64,000 nt of DNA, taken from assembly GCA_039090855.1 (NCBI GenBank), contig CM077005.1, forward strand, positions 16,717,921 to 16,781,920, in the 5' to 3' direction. The DNA comes from Macrothele yani. Taxonomy: Eukaryota > Arthropoda > Arachnida > Araneae > Macrothelidae. A program made the position numbers and the translations under genes. Below are positions 10,906-22,556 of the stretch, piece after piece. The notes below the pieces were generated by a model. That model was not told where the DNA came from, did no database searches, and saw nothing but the letters and a program-made list of their open reading frames with translations. The stretch's first letter is position 1. The number at the start of each line of letters is the position of its first letter.

Positions 10906-11094
10906 CTTAGAAGAATATATTTAGTTAAAATGTCCCTACGACAGCACTTTTTTGTTGGCAACAAACTACCTGAAAAGTTTTAAATTCACATTTCATGTTT
11001 TTCTGAAAAAAAGAAAACATGGCATTTCTCTCTTCTTTGGCCCATAACATCAACAAGAATGTTTTCTGACATCTTCCCACAAATCTTCTGATAT

Positions 11095-11585
11095 GAAATA
11101 AAAAACGAAAAGGATGTACTTATCACTGTATCCATTCGTCAGTCTGCCTTTGGTCGCCATATTTCTGCACCTTTCAGATCCCGTTTTTTTTTTTTAATTG
11201 GGGGTTTAACGACCACCGTGAGCAACTTTATCTATAAGCAATTACCTGTCCTTAATTTAGAGCCACTGGCTCCAGGGAATGGAGAGAGCTAGTGCTGTAA
11301 GACAAACACAACATCCATCCCCCACCGGGATTCGAACCCGGACCCATCTCGGACGAATGATCAGAATCCATCACTTGGACAACTGCGTCTAGTCCGATTT
11401 CAGAACTTAATTTTGCATTGGGAACCCTGAACTGTGAGAACGCTTCCCTTTCTTTCTCCGACGCACATTTTTGCCGCAAGAGGGCTTAAATGCAAATGCT
11501 ATCAAATTCAAGATATATTTTACTCCACATCCTTGCTCATAAAAACATGATTGATGTAATTCGTTTCTACCTTGCATCTATTTTA
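11095..11585 (+). repeat. Repeat family R1, copy 2 (partial)
   Basis: It begins with the R1 start (AAAAGGATGTACTTATCAC, then TTTGGTCGCCATATTTCTGC). It is interrupted by a SINE, then resumes with TAGTCCGATTTCAG, TTTTGCATTGGGAA and an AAGAGGGCTTAAATGCAAATG block. It is cut off by a mariner fragment at about 11585. A further R1-like unit lies at about 12010-12061. Confidence 0.6.
11183..11393 (-). mobile_element. tRNA-derived SINE (family A), copy 2
   Basis: The plus strand shows the T-run, then GGTTTAACGACCACCGTGAG, the family body and CCGGGATTCGAACCCGG (inverted B box, near 11324-11340). The tRNA-like 5' end is diverged or shortened (ACTGCGTC). It is inserted within R1 copy 2. Confidence 0.85.
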
Positions 11586-11902
11586 CAATGGCCATTTTGC
11601 GTAGTTGGACCCTACACCATGTTAACGCCCGCCCACATGTGGCTGCTTGTGTTCAACAGTTTCTTGCGAAATGCGGTATTGAAGTCATGCCACAGCCTGC
11701 CTACAGTAATGACCTCGCCCCGTGCGATTTCTGGTTGTTTCCAACAATGAAGAAGTTCTATAGTGCAACATTCAACACAGATGCTGGCGTTATTCAAGCT
11801 ATACAGGAGTCAGTAAAGCAGCTTCCACAAAATGCCTTCGCCACATGCTTTGAAAAGTGGATTGGACGACGGGACTGTTGCATATCATCCGAGGGAAGAT
11901 AA
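11585..11902 (+). pseudogene. mariner transposase fragment (catalytic C-terminal part)
   Basis: Translation from 11588 gives NARPHVAACVQQFL, then PAYSNDLAPCDFWLFP and KKFYSATFNTDAGV, the characteristic second and third catalytic blocks of mariner (DD34D). The residue before NARPHV is Val instead of the catalytic Asp; the third Asp (CDFWLF) is kept. The N-terminal half is absent and no terminal repeats were found. Confidence 0.85.
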
Positions 11903-12071
11903 TTTGAAAAAGGATAACATATATTTTGCTGTACCTATATTTCTTCATTTTGCGGGATTTTTACTTTCAGTTTTTATGGAACAGCCGTTGTATACTTATA
12001 TACCTAGCATTTTCCCAGAGATCTCTCTGCTAGTCCGATTTGAAAAATTCTCTTTGCTTGGATAAAGTTCA

Positions 12072-12838
12072 TGATGAAGAATAATTTGTGTACATTATTA
12101 TATATATTTGTCAACCATATAGTTGTTATATTGTGTACTGTTTCTCACGTCATATGAACGTTTTAGTGCCCGCAGGAAACATTCCCTCTTTGTCTAACAT
12201 AGAGCGAATATTGTTGAATACAATCTAATATTATAAAATTGAGTGAAAAATATTATATGAATGAAAACAATTACTCACGTTCTGTTTTCATGGAGCCTTC
12301 GAGAACATTGAGCATTATTCTGCGATATTGCAAATTTTTTTTTAATTCGTCGAAATCACTTCAAGCGGTCACTTCATGACGATTTTAGGCTTGTCTAATT
12401 TTAATAGTTGGACAATCCTTCTTCTTATTGCCTTGCGATTCCAACGTTGCACTTTCTAAAACAATGAACAATTGAAAGTTTTAACCTTCAATTTGAAGGG
12501 GAATCAATTTGGTAAAATATTTAGTCTTAAAGCACTGAATATTTTACCAAATTGAAGTGATTTCAACAAATTCAAAAAAAATTTGGAATATTGCAGAACA
12601 ATGCTCAATGTTCCTGAAGACTCCATGAAAACAGAACATGAGTAATTGTTTTCATTCATATAATATTTTTCACCTCAATTTTATAATATTAGATTGTATT
12701 CAACAATATTCGCTCTGTGTTAGACAAAGAGGGAATGTTTCCCGTGGGCACTAAAACGTTCATATAAGGTGAGAAACAGTACACAATATAACAACTATAT
12801 AGTTGACAAATATATATAATAATGATTATCACCATGTA
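12072..12838. mobile_element. Long inverted-repeat element, arms ~270 bp
   Basis: The arms, about 12095-12365 and 12545-12824, are inverted copies, for example GTTGTATTCAACAATATTCG on the right mirrored on the left. The middle holds a nested smaller palindrome around GGTAAAATATT. ATAAAGTTCA flanks it (12062-12071 and 12839-12848), a likely 10-bp target duplication. No coding potential is visible. The right arm contains CCTGAAGACTCC..GAAAAC bracketed by TGTTC and GAACA, a possible worn hammerhead-like core. Confidence 0.8.
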
Positions 12839-13069
12839 ATAAAGTTCAACAATGAAATATGTTTGAAGAATTGATTGAATTTGTGTACAGTTTCAAATTT
12901 CTCATAACCCACAATTTTGTAGGTATAAGTTCACTTTTCTGTTTGCATAAACGTATTTGCTGAGGTACATACTCTTCTGAAAGTCCAATTGCACCAATAC
13001 ATCTTCTCTATCCCGGTGTACATATATCAAGTCCCTTTAATTTTACACGCACACTGAGTATGCTCTCAG

Positions 13070-13215
13070 CCCCTCAGGAGTTTTCTGTCTGGGGCTTGGA
13101 TTGGTTAACTTAGCTGACTAGTGCTTGATCCTGTAAATTATTGGTTGGCGCTTGTGCCACTGAGCTACTAATTATTGGTTGGCCCTTGTGCCACTGAGCT
13201 ACGAGCACCAGCTGG
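13070..13215 (-). repeat. Worn tRNA-derived sequence with duplicated A box
   Basis: On the minus strand, GTAGCTCAGTGGCACAAG (tRNA A-box-like) occurs twice, 42 bp apart (plus-strand 13140-13205), followed by a weak B-box-like GGATCAAGC near 13122. It is more like a SINE relic than a working tRNA gene. Confidence 0.5.
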
Positions 13216-13219
13216 TTTT

Positions 13220-14060
13220 ATGGTGATGTTTTCTGTACTTTAAATCTGACATGATTTTCCTGGATCTAATGGATAGCAAAAGATTATGGCAGCTTACCTA
13301 TGACAGAATTATGACCCTTGTGACACTCTGGTGTATTTTACGTTTCCTACAGCACACTTCCAAGAGATGGACACAGTGCCTCACCTGGGCTCGTGAACAC
13401 GGTAATTGGACCCTGGAAGACTGGCAATATGTGGCATGGTCTGATGTGCTACCAGTTGTTACAAGATGATGGTACGGTTTGGGTGTGATGCAGACCCAAT
13501 GAGGCTATGGACCCAAGTTGTCAACAAGGCACCATGCAAGCTGATGGTGGTTTTATACATGTGTGGGATATCTTTGTGTGGCACGGTTTGGGTCCTCTGA
13601 TCCTCATAAACACGTCATTAGTCAGTAATTAATTTTTGCTCTGCTGGGTGACCATTTGCAGCCCTTCGTGGACTTCTTGTACCCCAACAACGAGGGGATT
13701 TTCCAGGCGGACAATGCACCATGTCATCAGGCCCAAGTTGTCTAAAATTGGTTCCAGGAGCATTCTGGACACTTCCGACGGATGGTGTGGCAACCACGTT
13801 CGCCCGACATGAACCCAATCGAGCACTTACGAGATATGGTGTAAAGGTCCATTCGCACCCAATATCCTGCGCCTACAAATAATAGGGAACTCTGGATAGC
13901 TATTTAGATGGTATGGCTCAACATCTACCTAGAAGTCTTCCAGTCACTTGTGGAATTGATGCCACATAGAGTTGCTGCACTTTACCAGGCGAGAGGAGGT
14001 ACTACACAATACTAGGTACATATCCTATGACTTTTTGCACTTCAGAGTATAAGAACAATC
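13220..14060 (+). pseudogene. Tc1-like transposase remnant
   Basis: Reading through three frames gives Tc1 landmarks in order: NWTLEDWQYVAWSD near 13400-13445, a DGTVWV block near 13470, GGFIHVWGIFVWHGLGP near 13550, FQADNAPCHQAQVV near 13700-13745, and WQPRSPDMNPIEHL near 13790-13830. Several frameshifts and stops are present. The first acidic position survives as SDV rather than SDES. No intact terminal repeats were recognised. Confidence 0.8.
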
Positions 14061-14179
14061 ACCTGCAATGTTTTCAGGTGTAGTATAAAAATAAGATGTC
14101 TAGTTCCCAAGCTGTCATAGTATCCTTTAATGGTTGCTTTCAGGTTTCTTGGTGACCAATTACCTCACAGTTAATTTAC

Positions 14180-14835
14180 GATTCCTTGATGCAAGCAAGC
14201 AAGAACTGATTAGTTAGGAATTGAGACTTCTGTGCCTCCTTCATTTATGGATAACAATCACAGTCTATGCATTTGTGCGTATCTTTATCATTGAGTGAAA
14301 AGTCTTGTAGGAGGCTGTTCAGTAAACCTGTTTTTTCCAGACAAAATGCTGATGAGAATCCATTTGTAGACTGAATCTTGACTCACCTGTAAAAAGAACA
14401 CCTGCCTACTTGTTCGAGCTCCATGATGATGTTGCCTGCACTAGTTCAAGCGAGCTCTTTTGTGAGATGTGGTTAACAGAACACAAACCATGGGTTTCCT
14501 GGCATAAAGTCCAATTGCATTAAGACTTCAATATATTGTTTACTTTGATATCGTAGCTCCAGTGGCAGCAGAGAACTCAAGACAATTGTCGAGCTGTATA
14601 CGACCTATGACGCTAGGCAGTTAAAGCCTCATGGGGTGTCATACACCTTGGATGACCTTGGTCAGGTTTTTATGACATTGCACTGGTGTTGTTAATTGCT
14701 GCCATAACCAAGAAACCACTCTGGGGTGGATATTCACATTCCTTGTGACCTGGGCCTGAAACTGGCTTGCTTCTAGTCATCCTATCACTCACCACCATAC
14801 AGCATCAGATACGTGTGTGTGAGACATAAAGAAAG
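14180..14835 (-). pseudogene. Second Tc1-like remnant, opposite strand
   Basis: The minus strand encodes a TARQLS-like helix-turn-helix segment near 14590 and GVLFTGESRFSLQMDS near 14345-14400, matching the N-terminal half of Tc1 transposases through the first catalytic block, where the Asp of T-D-E-S-R-F is Gly. Downstream blocks are missing. It lies tail to tail with the previous remnant. Confidence 0.7.
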
Positions 14836-15225
14836 CATTTGCAGCCACTGAAATACTCTTACATGGCGTGTCAACAAGAAATATCACTACCATCCAATGT
14901 TTGCTTTAAGTATATAACTCAATTTACATATTGGACAGCATTTTGCTCACTGATATGCAAATTTCACTGCAGGCATTTGTTTCTCATGTCCATTTGCATA
15001 TGTCCTGTGAACATTGCGACATTTCATTCAGCACTTTACATTATTTGCCTGCTACTGCCTTCCCCACTTTAATTTTGGACACCAGTGTTTTCTTATTCCT
15101 CAGAAATGCCACCTTTCCTTTGATAATAATTCTTTGCTGGAACAATTTTTTAGTGTTGTTGTGTTGTAGGGATTCACAAGAATTTTCCTTTCAGACCTCA
15201 ATACTACTGTCAACTTGTTCAGCAG

Positions 15226-15540
15226 TCAGTTTATATGAAAACTTTGGCAACACCTGGCTACCTTACCAGTGCATTGCAGATGATAAACTAAAGTTGCTTG
15301 TTGGCAATGAAGCTCGGTAAAGATTCTGCACAATAACTGTGGATGGATGAACTTCAACAGCACTGCAAACGTTTTCTGATCTATCAATACTGGATGTCCC
15401 GATTGCAGCTTACTTTCAAAGCTCATGTTGCCATTTTCAAACTTCTTGAAAAGCCTGAACACCAAAAACGAAGACTTTCCCCACACCCTGAACTTCACAT
15501 ATTTCTCAGGCAGTTTCAGTAGCATTCAATCCTTTTCTGC
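15226..15540 (-). pseudogene. mariner transposase N-terminal fragment
   Basis: The minus-strand frame gives FKKFENGNMSFESKLQSGHP, then a helix-turn-helix-like stretch ending YHLQCTGKVARCC. This matches the mariner pattern of F-R-S-G..(S/D)..K.RSG.P followed by HL..IGKV. The catalytic domain is not recognisable beyond it. Confidence 0.7.
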
Positions 15541-17047
15541 CAGTAATGCCACTGTATCGCACACATTTCAATACTGAACTTGCTCATTGGAAAACACTTT
15601 GAACATTGGACTCCATACAACTGAGATACTTGCAATATAAACGGATGGTCTCAGTGGACTTCATATTTCCCCTTGGTCCTATATGCAGAGGTATTTAGGT
15701 TTGACTAGGTGAAATGTCAATAAACAAAATTTGTGGAATGAAAGGCACACACTTAAGAATCCATGTAACAGACTTCAGTTTCTTGATCTACAGTATCCTG
15801 GGTGAAGTAGAATGGTCAAACTGAAATCCAATCAGGAAGAAGCAATTTTCGAGTGTTCAGAGGCATGGCAACATAAGGTACAGTAAATTTCACCATCCCA
15901 AAAGAAACATGGGAATAAAATCCATAATCCTGCTAGAGTAAATCCATATCTACCAACCTTGGACAGTGAAAAACCAGGAGATTTTATGTGCTTCAGATTT
16001 TGGAATTTTTCTTAAAGTAATAATCAGACATGAAAGTGGTCACGGCAGAAAAAGGCTGAACTTTTCCCACATGGGAATATGCAAAAATAATTAACCTTTC
16101 AGCATTTATTAACTACCCTAAGCACCATATATGCATATATAAAAAGCCATAAAATTATCTTAACATTTCTTTAAGGGTGAATAAGAATTTTATTTTAGTC
16201 AATGTGCTTACACCAAACCAATAATGTCAATCCCATATTTACACTGATCTAATTTGTTTTCCTTTTCAGATTTGAGTAATTAGATAGTTTACCGACACAA
16301 AAATTTACATGATGCAGGCATAAGTTCCCAAGGCAATCAAAATGGAACTTGTTTTTCTTAAAGTCATCACACATCTGAGCTTTATGTTCATCTGTTACTT
16401 GCAACTAAATCAACCATTTCTGTGAAACACAAAACAAAAATAAAATTCCAATTTACTTCTAAAAACACACACGTGCTTGTTGCAAACTGTGAACTGCCAA
16501 CTAGACTACAAAATGATTACAATGACAATTAACAAACTCTTTGTACTGCATCTTGAAAAAGCAGTTACCCGATCCCCTATAGCCACATAGAAAATTACGG
16601 TCAGCACAAAATCAGCTACGTCTTCGCGTCCACACTAGTGTCACACCATCAGCTGAAAGACCAAGCCTTCACCAGGGAAGCCTCACCTTCCTACCTACGC
16701 AGTTGGCATGCTACAGCCAATCACAGTCAAGTTCTCCAGTCCAGGGACATATGGGCTGGAGAACTTGATTCTGGCATTGCTCAAGGTTATGACTCATCCT
16801 CCTGATCTGCAATAGCTTTATCTGCCTCCAGGTTTGTGAGACAGTTTAAATAGACCCTCTCTTCCTACCACCCACACACAAAAAAATTATTGTATTTCTG
16901 CACTGATCTCAGGAACTCCCCGGATGACTTCCAGAGAGGTGGAATTCCGCCTTTTGGTGGAACTCTTTCATCCTTGAATAATAGGCATCTACCAAAATCT
17001 CATCGATTTCAATTGGGGGAGAATCTGCACCTCTGCTTGCCACTAAA

Positions 17048-17430
17048 TCAATCAAATGACACAGACAATCCATCATGAATTATATCTTTGTGATATTCTA
17101 ACGACACTGCTGCAACACCATTCTTTCGGCTGCTCATAATGTTAGCATTGTCACACCCAAAGGATATGTAGTTGGTCAGGGGTATTCCTCGGGATGCCAA
17201 ACTTTCATTTACAAGTTTTCCTATGTTTCTGCCTGTTGAATCTTCACTTAGTATTGGTACACGGAGGTTACTTTCAACTATACAAGTCAAATCATTAAAA
17301 AAAGTCATAACAACGATAGGATACAACTTGTTTTTGCTGTCACTGCTTGCATCAGTTGCTATTGCAAATGCTTATTTCTGCAAAGAACTTATTATTGCTG
17401 CTGCTTCTGACACCGCTATCGCATTTGTGA
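17048..17430 (-). pseudogene. hAT-family transposase core, decayed
   Basis: The minus strand gives IATDASSDSKNKLYPIVV (around the first catalytic Asp), then STGRNIGKLVNESLASRGI, then FGCDNANIMSSRKNGVAA (second catalytic Asp in CDNA). This is the hAT-like group in which T-D-x-S..D is followed by YPIVV.YF and FG-C/A-DNA. A related copy at 32369-32572 has VTTDGSNDADNQLYPVVVTY. Both are truncated and interrupted. Confidence 0.78.
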
Positions 17431-18012
17431 TGGGTGTGGTTTTAGTGGGGCCACAAGCTTCTTTGCAGTTTCACAGTTGGAGAACATTTTCAAAACAAGT
17501 GCCCCACATGATTGGCACAGCTTAGGGGTGAATTATGTTCCACTAAGAATGAAGTGAATAAACACTCAGCACAAATATTGCTGAAGCCCTCAGCTGTAGC
17601 AAATTTTTATTTTATTTTTGCATTATTTTTAGGCTGCTGCACATTGTCATTATGCTTTTTTGTTTGAATATGTGCAACAATAATCAATTTTCCACGGTGT
17701 GAAACACTTAGGTTCATTCTGTACTTGGAACAAAATGCATACAATGATCCTTTTCTTAATTTTATGAAGCACAGAAATTTGTGCCGTAAGACTCTAAAAA
17801 AAAAAGTTTGGAATTTTTTTTTAGTAGTAGTCCTAGCTGGGTCTATTTTCCTTGAATACCAACAAATCGAAACCTTAGATCAAGACTAGAAAGTACTGAA
17901 AACAGTACCACAAACTTCCAACAAAACCATCAAACAAATAGACCAAGTGATAAAAATCTCTAGTACTGCCAACAAACTTGAACAAACATTCACCATGCTT
18001 TAAAACAATATA

Positions 18013-19250
18013 CACTATATTGACAAAAGTCACCAGACACCTAGAAAAGAAACACAACATAGCATTTATTGATCGGTCCACCTTTGGTCTCACCTTTGGT
18101 CTTAATGCATGCACTGACCCTTAGAGACATGCTTTCGCCAAGGTTTTGGAACAGAGCGATAGGTATGCGCTTCCATTCAGTGCATAATGCTGCCGCTAAC
18201 TGTTGCTTATTCATAGGCCTGGGTTCCAAACTTCTTATGTGGTGCTCTAATTCATCTCATCGGTGCTCTATGGGATTAAGATTAGGGCTCTGTGCTGGCC
18301 AGTCCACACACGATACAGAATTATCGTCAAATCACACTGTAACAGTCCTTGCTTTATGGCTCAGTGCATTATCCTGCCGGTACCAACAAGGCTCGGTTCC
18401 ACAGTATTGCCACAGAGTTGGTAGGGCATAACTGTCCAGAATATCGAGGTAGACATGCTAGTTAACAGGTTTGTCCACGATAACCAATGGGCCGTGACCA
18501 TACCGCGAAAAACACCCCCACAAGAGTACACTGCCAGCTCCAGACTTGACCGTAGGAACAGTACACTGTGGTAAATAGCATCACCCAGGCTGCCGCCATA
18601 CCCACACACAGCCATCAGACTGATGGATTGTGTATCTGGATTCATCAGTCCATAGGACCTGTTTCCATTGATCTACGGTCCACGATAAATGTTCTTTACA
18701 CCATGCTAAACGAAAAGTATCATTCCGAGTGGAGATGAAAGGCTTATGAGCATGAGCAGCTGCACGACCATGGTAAATGAAGTTCTCTGCGAATTGTACG
18801 TGCACATACTGAGGTTCCAGCATTTTTACTCACCTGTACACTGAGGTCTTTTGCAGTACTCCGTCGATTAGCTGTAACGACTCCCTTGAGGCTTCAATGT
18901 CCTCTATCACTGATTTTCATTGGCCTGCTGGTACGTTTTGCTGCTTCAAGCACGCCATGTGTCTTCCACTTATTCAGTACATCCAAAACAGTTCACTTGG
19001 GTATGTTTAAATGCCTCTCGGTTTCTCTTATGGACAACCCACTAATATAACACCCAACAATCTTTCCTTTCTCAAAGTCAGTTCTCCCTCCGCCGTGACA
19101 TTTTCACTCAACCTCACAGTGTGATATGATCGTGGTCAGCTGCAGGCTTGATTTTATACCGTTTGCAGCGCTACCGTGCATCTTAACAACGCAGAGGATC
19201 TGTTCATTTGCTTTTGAAGGGGTGTCAGGTGACTTTTTGTCAATATAGTG
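18013..19250 (-). mobile_element. Tc1-like transposon with TA duplication and ~30-bp TIRs
   Basis: Ends: CACTATATTGACAAAAGTCA at the left and its near-exact inverse at the right, with TA on both sides (18011-18012 and 19251-19252). The minus strand encodes a decayed transposase: WTVDQWKQVLWTDESRY near 18680 (first Asp), DGCVWVWRQPG near 18590, then in another frame CVDWPAQSPNLNPIEH near 18270-18315. Frameshifts make it inactive. It inserted into the hAT remnant. Confidence 0.9.
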
Positions 19251-19456
19251 TATTTTACCAAACAATGCAGCAAGAGCAACAAAAAAGCATCATCTTGAAC
19301 TTCGCACTGTCAGTAACTACAAACAAACAAAAAACTATGTGATGGATTGCATAATTCCGTAACACGTGCATTCCACAGAACTTGCCTCCCTCGGAAGATG
19401 TGCAAACAGCAGTTAATCCTTTTGTCGCTTTCACTTCTTTGACTGTTCACCAGCTA

Positions 19457-19555
19457 CCACACTAACCACCCACCAATTCATGTGATTCTACCCCACTAAA
19501 CTCCCACCAATGCATGTGATTCTACCGCACTAAACTCCCACCAATGCATGTGATT
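19457..19555. repeat. Three tandem copies of a ~34-bp unit
   Basis: The unit includes CCACCAATGCATGTGATTCT and CACTAAACTC; copies 2 and 3 are nearly identical and copy 1 has a few changes. Confidence 0.9.
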
Positions 19556-20043
19556 TTTTCTGTTGTTTTAACTCCCTCTTTAGCTGTTCTGTACTTTGCA
19601 CCATGTGAACTGCTGGCTGCTTGAGGTTCAGAGGTCAAAAAGCTCCTGGTCCGATGTCAAGGGCTGAGTTTTTATAACTTCCATCTTCTCACAAAGTATC
19701 TCTGAGGCAGCCAGGGTAAACAACTCCCTTAAGGAAATAACTGCAGTTTTTTTGCTGGAGGCAGAAATCCAAGCCTGTATTTTTTTAAATCCCTACCAGT
19801 AGGATTTTTTTAAATTTGTTAAAAAACCGGGATGGTTGGCAGCTATATTAACCCAACCATAACATTTTGTTTCATGTATTAAATAATTTGAGTTATTTTC
19901 GATGCTTACAGTACTGCAAGTGAGAAAAATTAGGCTGGAAACTTTTTCAAACCTTGTGCATCAGCTTTTTTCATAATCAAGTACTTCTATAAGATTAAAA
20001 AAAGACATATGAATGTAATAATTTGTTTTGCTTTGATTGTTAG

Positions 20044-20903
20044 GTAACAAGACCAGTACTACAGCCCCAAATGACGAAGTGAAAAATGAAGATAAGGCAC
20101 CACCTACTGAGGAGTTTAATCCACAAGGATTCATGCAAAAACAGCAAAGTCCTGCCAGTCATCCTAGTTTTAGTCAACTTCCCATGCCTCAGCTTGCACC
20201 TTGGGGACTAAACAACTTTCCAAAGGAAGAGATGCCACTTTATAATAATTCATTTGATCCATCCTCAATGAGTATCCAGAACAGAATGTATCCATCACCA
20301 ATGAGAACCCCCCTTGTTGATCCATCTGCATTTTCAGCTATGTCTTACTTTGACTATAATCAAATTCGACCTTGGAATTCACCATACCTTAAACTAAAAC
20401 CCAATAACTTTCCACATTACCGTTATCAACCATATGAATACCCCCTAGCACAAGCAGAACCTCCCATGCCTCTACCAAAGGAATATTACGTAAGCAGAGA
20501 AAATTTTCTTAATGAGATGCCGTATGGTGTCAATCTTCAGTCATATTTGCCAAACAGTTTTATTCCTACTAAACCACAGGATGACACAAGAGCAAAAGGT
20601 ATGCATTTTGCTTTGGAGGAATACACAATGCCAGGTGATGGCACTGGCAGCAGCCATGAGGATTCTTTCTGCGAACCCATCCTTGTGGTGGATGATGACA
20701 AAGAGCACTGCAGCAATATCAGTCACGTGAAGCAAGATGAAGGCGGAAATCTTAATCTAGGAACACATGCGGCAGGATCAGATGATGCTTTCACAAGAAC
20801 TACTGGTGTTCTTAATTATGAACAGTACGCTGATGCTAACATCAATGAATTCAAACCACTGGATCTTAGCAATATGAATGGAAGACTAAAAATAGTAAAA
20901 TGA
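20044..20903 (+). CDS. Terminal coding exon of the Pro-rich PLDLS protein
   Basis: After the acceptor TTGTTAG the first two bases complete the Gly codon left by exon 2844-3332; 285 codons follow, then TGA at 20901-20903. The sequence is polar and rich in Pro, Asn, Tyr and Met. An acidic stretch containing VVDDDKE lies at about 20686-20706. VKNE at 20079-20090 fits the sumoylation consensus. PLDLS at 20856-20870, fifteen residues before the C-terminus, fits the PxDLS ligand that recruits CtBP corepressors. No folded domain is recognised. Such ligands occur in many zinc-finger and homeodomain repressors, so a transcription regulator is a reasonable inference, but any DNA-binding part would be encoded upstream of the window. 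The TTG at 20037 lies in the intron and is not a start. Confidence 0.82.
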
Positions 20904-22101
20904 TGTATGTATGCATGGAATTACCATTAACCAGTATACATGAAATGAAATAATAATTATAATAATGGGACTGAACTGAGTACAAGTCAACCTCCCCAAA
21001 AGACCATTTCAATTTCATTATTTTCCACTAGGAAAATTAAGAGAATATAAAAAATAATGTAGACATTTGATACACATCATACAAAAAAATTGTTTTTATA
21101 CATAATGATATAAAACTACTAGGTCTTTTACGTCCTAAACAGCAAAGCTTCATTAAGCACTTGACCTCATACTAATGAAGTCAGGTGAAAATATAAACAT
21201 CTCTTATGATGCTCATGTTTTCCCCTTCCAGTAAGTGAAAAAAAATGGTGATGTTTTCTAAAATAACTTGAAATCCTTTTTTAATTTACCTTAAAAATTT
21301 CACTTGCAATGCTGTGAAAATGGACCAACAAACAAAAAATTATAGTACAAAACTTTACTTATTATGGAATTGTATATATTTCAAATATTCAATAAGAATG
21401 TACTCCCATTTTTAATAAGACTAGGAGAAAGAACTTATTCAAAGTAGTGTGCATGTTTGAAGCAATTTCTACAGCTGAAGCTGAGAACAAGTTTCTTTTT
21501 TCCAACTTTCAAATGAGGAATATTAAAAATAATAATAACAAAGATGCATGAATGATAAAAGAATAGCTACCATGCATACTGTGGAAAGCTTGCATTTAAA
21601 AAATCATGTTTGAACAAACTTTACAGAAAAAGATCACTTTGTTTAACACCATTTTTTCAGCCTGCTATCTGCTTTTAGATTCTTATTTGCCTAAAAAAAT
21701 TGAAACATTATTCTAGCTTATCATAAATTCTAGTGTTTCAATTTAGGTTTCATAAAAAAAAAAAAAAAACACTGTTGTGTTATGATAAAAGTATATTATA
21801 AAAAAAAAAAAATAAGCAGAAAGGATCACTAAAAAATTTTGTTCTTTCATACATGATATTTCCTCACTAAATTACAAACTTTCAAAATGAACATATTTGT
21901 TATAAGATCAGAATAAAGTTTTAACAAAAATAGTTAAATCCAAATATGTGTAGGTTTATGTGAGGTATTTTCTTAAAAAGTAAAAAAAAAAAAAAAAAAA
22001 AATTGAACGGATCAGTAAAAATATATTTGCTGGTTTATTAGTGAAATGTCTTTATTAAGTAAGCAAATTTCAAACAAGACTGTACTTTGTTTCAAAATAA
22101 A
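20904..22101 (+). other. Probable 3' UTR of the PLDLS gene
   Basis: No recognisable transposon covers this AT-rich stretch. AATAAA hexamers occur at 21912-21917 and 22096-22101. The transcript end cannot be fixed from sequence alone. Homopolymer A runs at 21756-21770 and 21981-22001 could be internal priming sites. Confidence 0.55.
21912..21917 (+). terminator. Candidate polyadenylation signal AATAAA
   Basis: First clear AATAAA after the stop codon, about 1 kb downstream; a second lies at 22096. Chosen by consensus only. Confidence 0.4.
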
Positions 22102-22556
22102 TTATTGTTACATATGTACCATTGTGGTTCATTTATGGAATTATTTTCTTTTTTATAGTGACAATTTTTTATATCTTCTTGTAGAGCTGATTGTTTCATT
22201 ATTTTGCACACTTTTTTCTTTGGTTATACTGCTATGTTATCTGGAATTGAGTCTGGCAATGTTCCATTCAAGATGGCCTCGCACAATTCACCAAATAGAA
22301 GAGAACCTCCTATCTGCCATGCATTCCACATAAAGTGTTCGTGTTCAAAATCAAACAAGAAATCATTTGATTTAGTATTAACAAACTTATGCATTCTTTT
22401 TATAATCCAAGACCAATTTTCTAATACAGTCTTGCAACACCTGGAGTCATCTCAATACTTCAACCAGCCTTATTGCAACAATACTTAAATGCAAATATCA
22501 CTGTACTGCTTTCAGATCTTTAAGTTTAGATGTTAGCATGGTTGGCACTTCATCAA

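Larger units (their letters stand above)
15947..19846 (-). mobile_element. hAT transposon remnant carrying a Tc1 element
   Basis: The left end ATATCTACCAACC and the inverted right end ATAGCTGCCAACC form terminal repeats. Flanks (GTAAATCC and ATTAACCC) match only partly, so the target duplication has decayed. The interior holds a minus-strand hAT transposase relic (17048-17430) and an intact-bordered Tc1 (18013-19250). The same transposase family, with similar ends, occurs at 32065-33468. Confidence 0.7.
3333..20043 (+). other. Intron (16.7 kb), filled with transposable elements
   Basis: It starts GTAAGT at 3333 and ends with TTTGCTTTGATTGTTAG at 20043, so donor and acceptor are both consensus. 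The flanking exon phases match. Most of the interior is covered by the elements listed separately. Plain AT-rich stretches without recognised features remain, for example 3440-3890, 10216-10714 and 15546-15946. Confidence 0.75.

Noticed and set aside
19457..19555. Short regular repeats as a possible CRISPR array
   Set aside because: Direct tandem units without spacers, in an intron of an animal gene.
22046..22488. Overlapping hydrophobic frames of ~95 codons
   Set aside because: The composition is explained by T-rich DNA; no splice sites or motifs support a gene.
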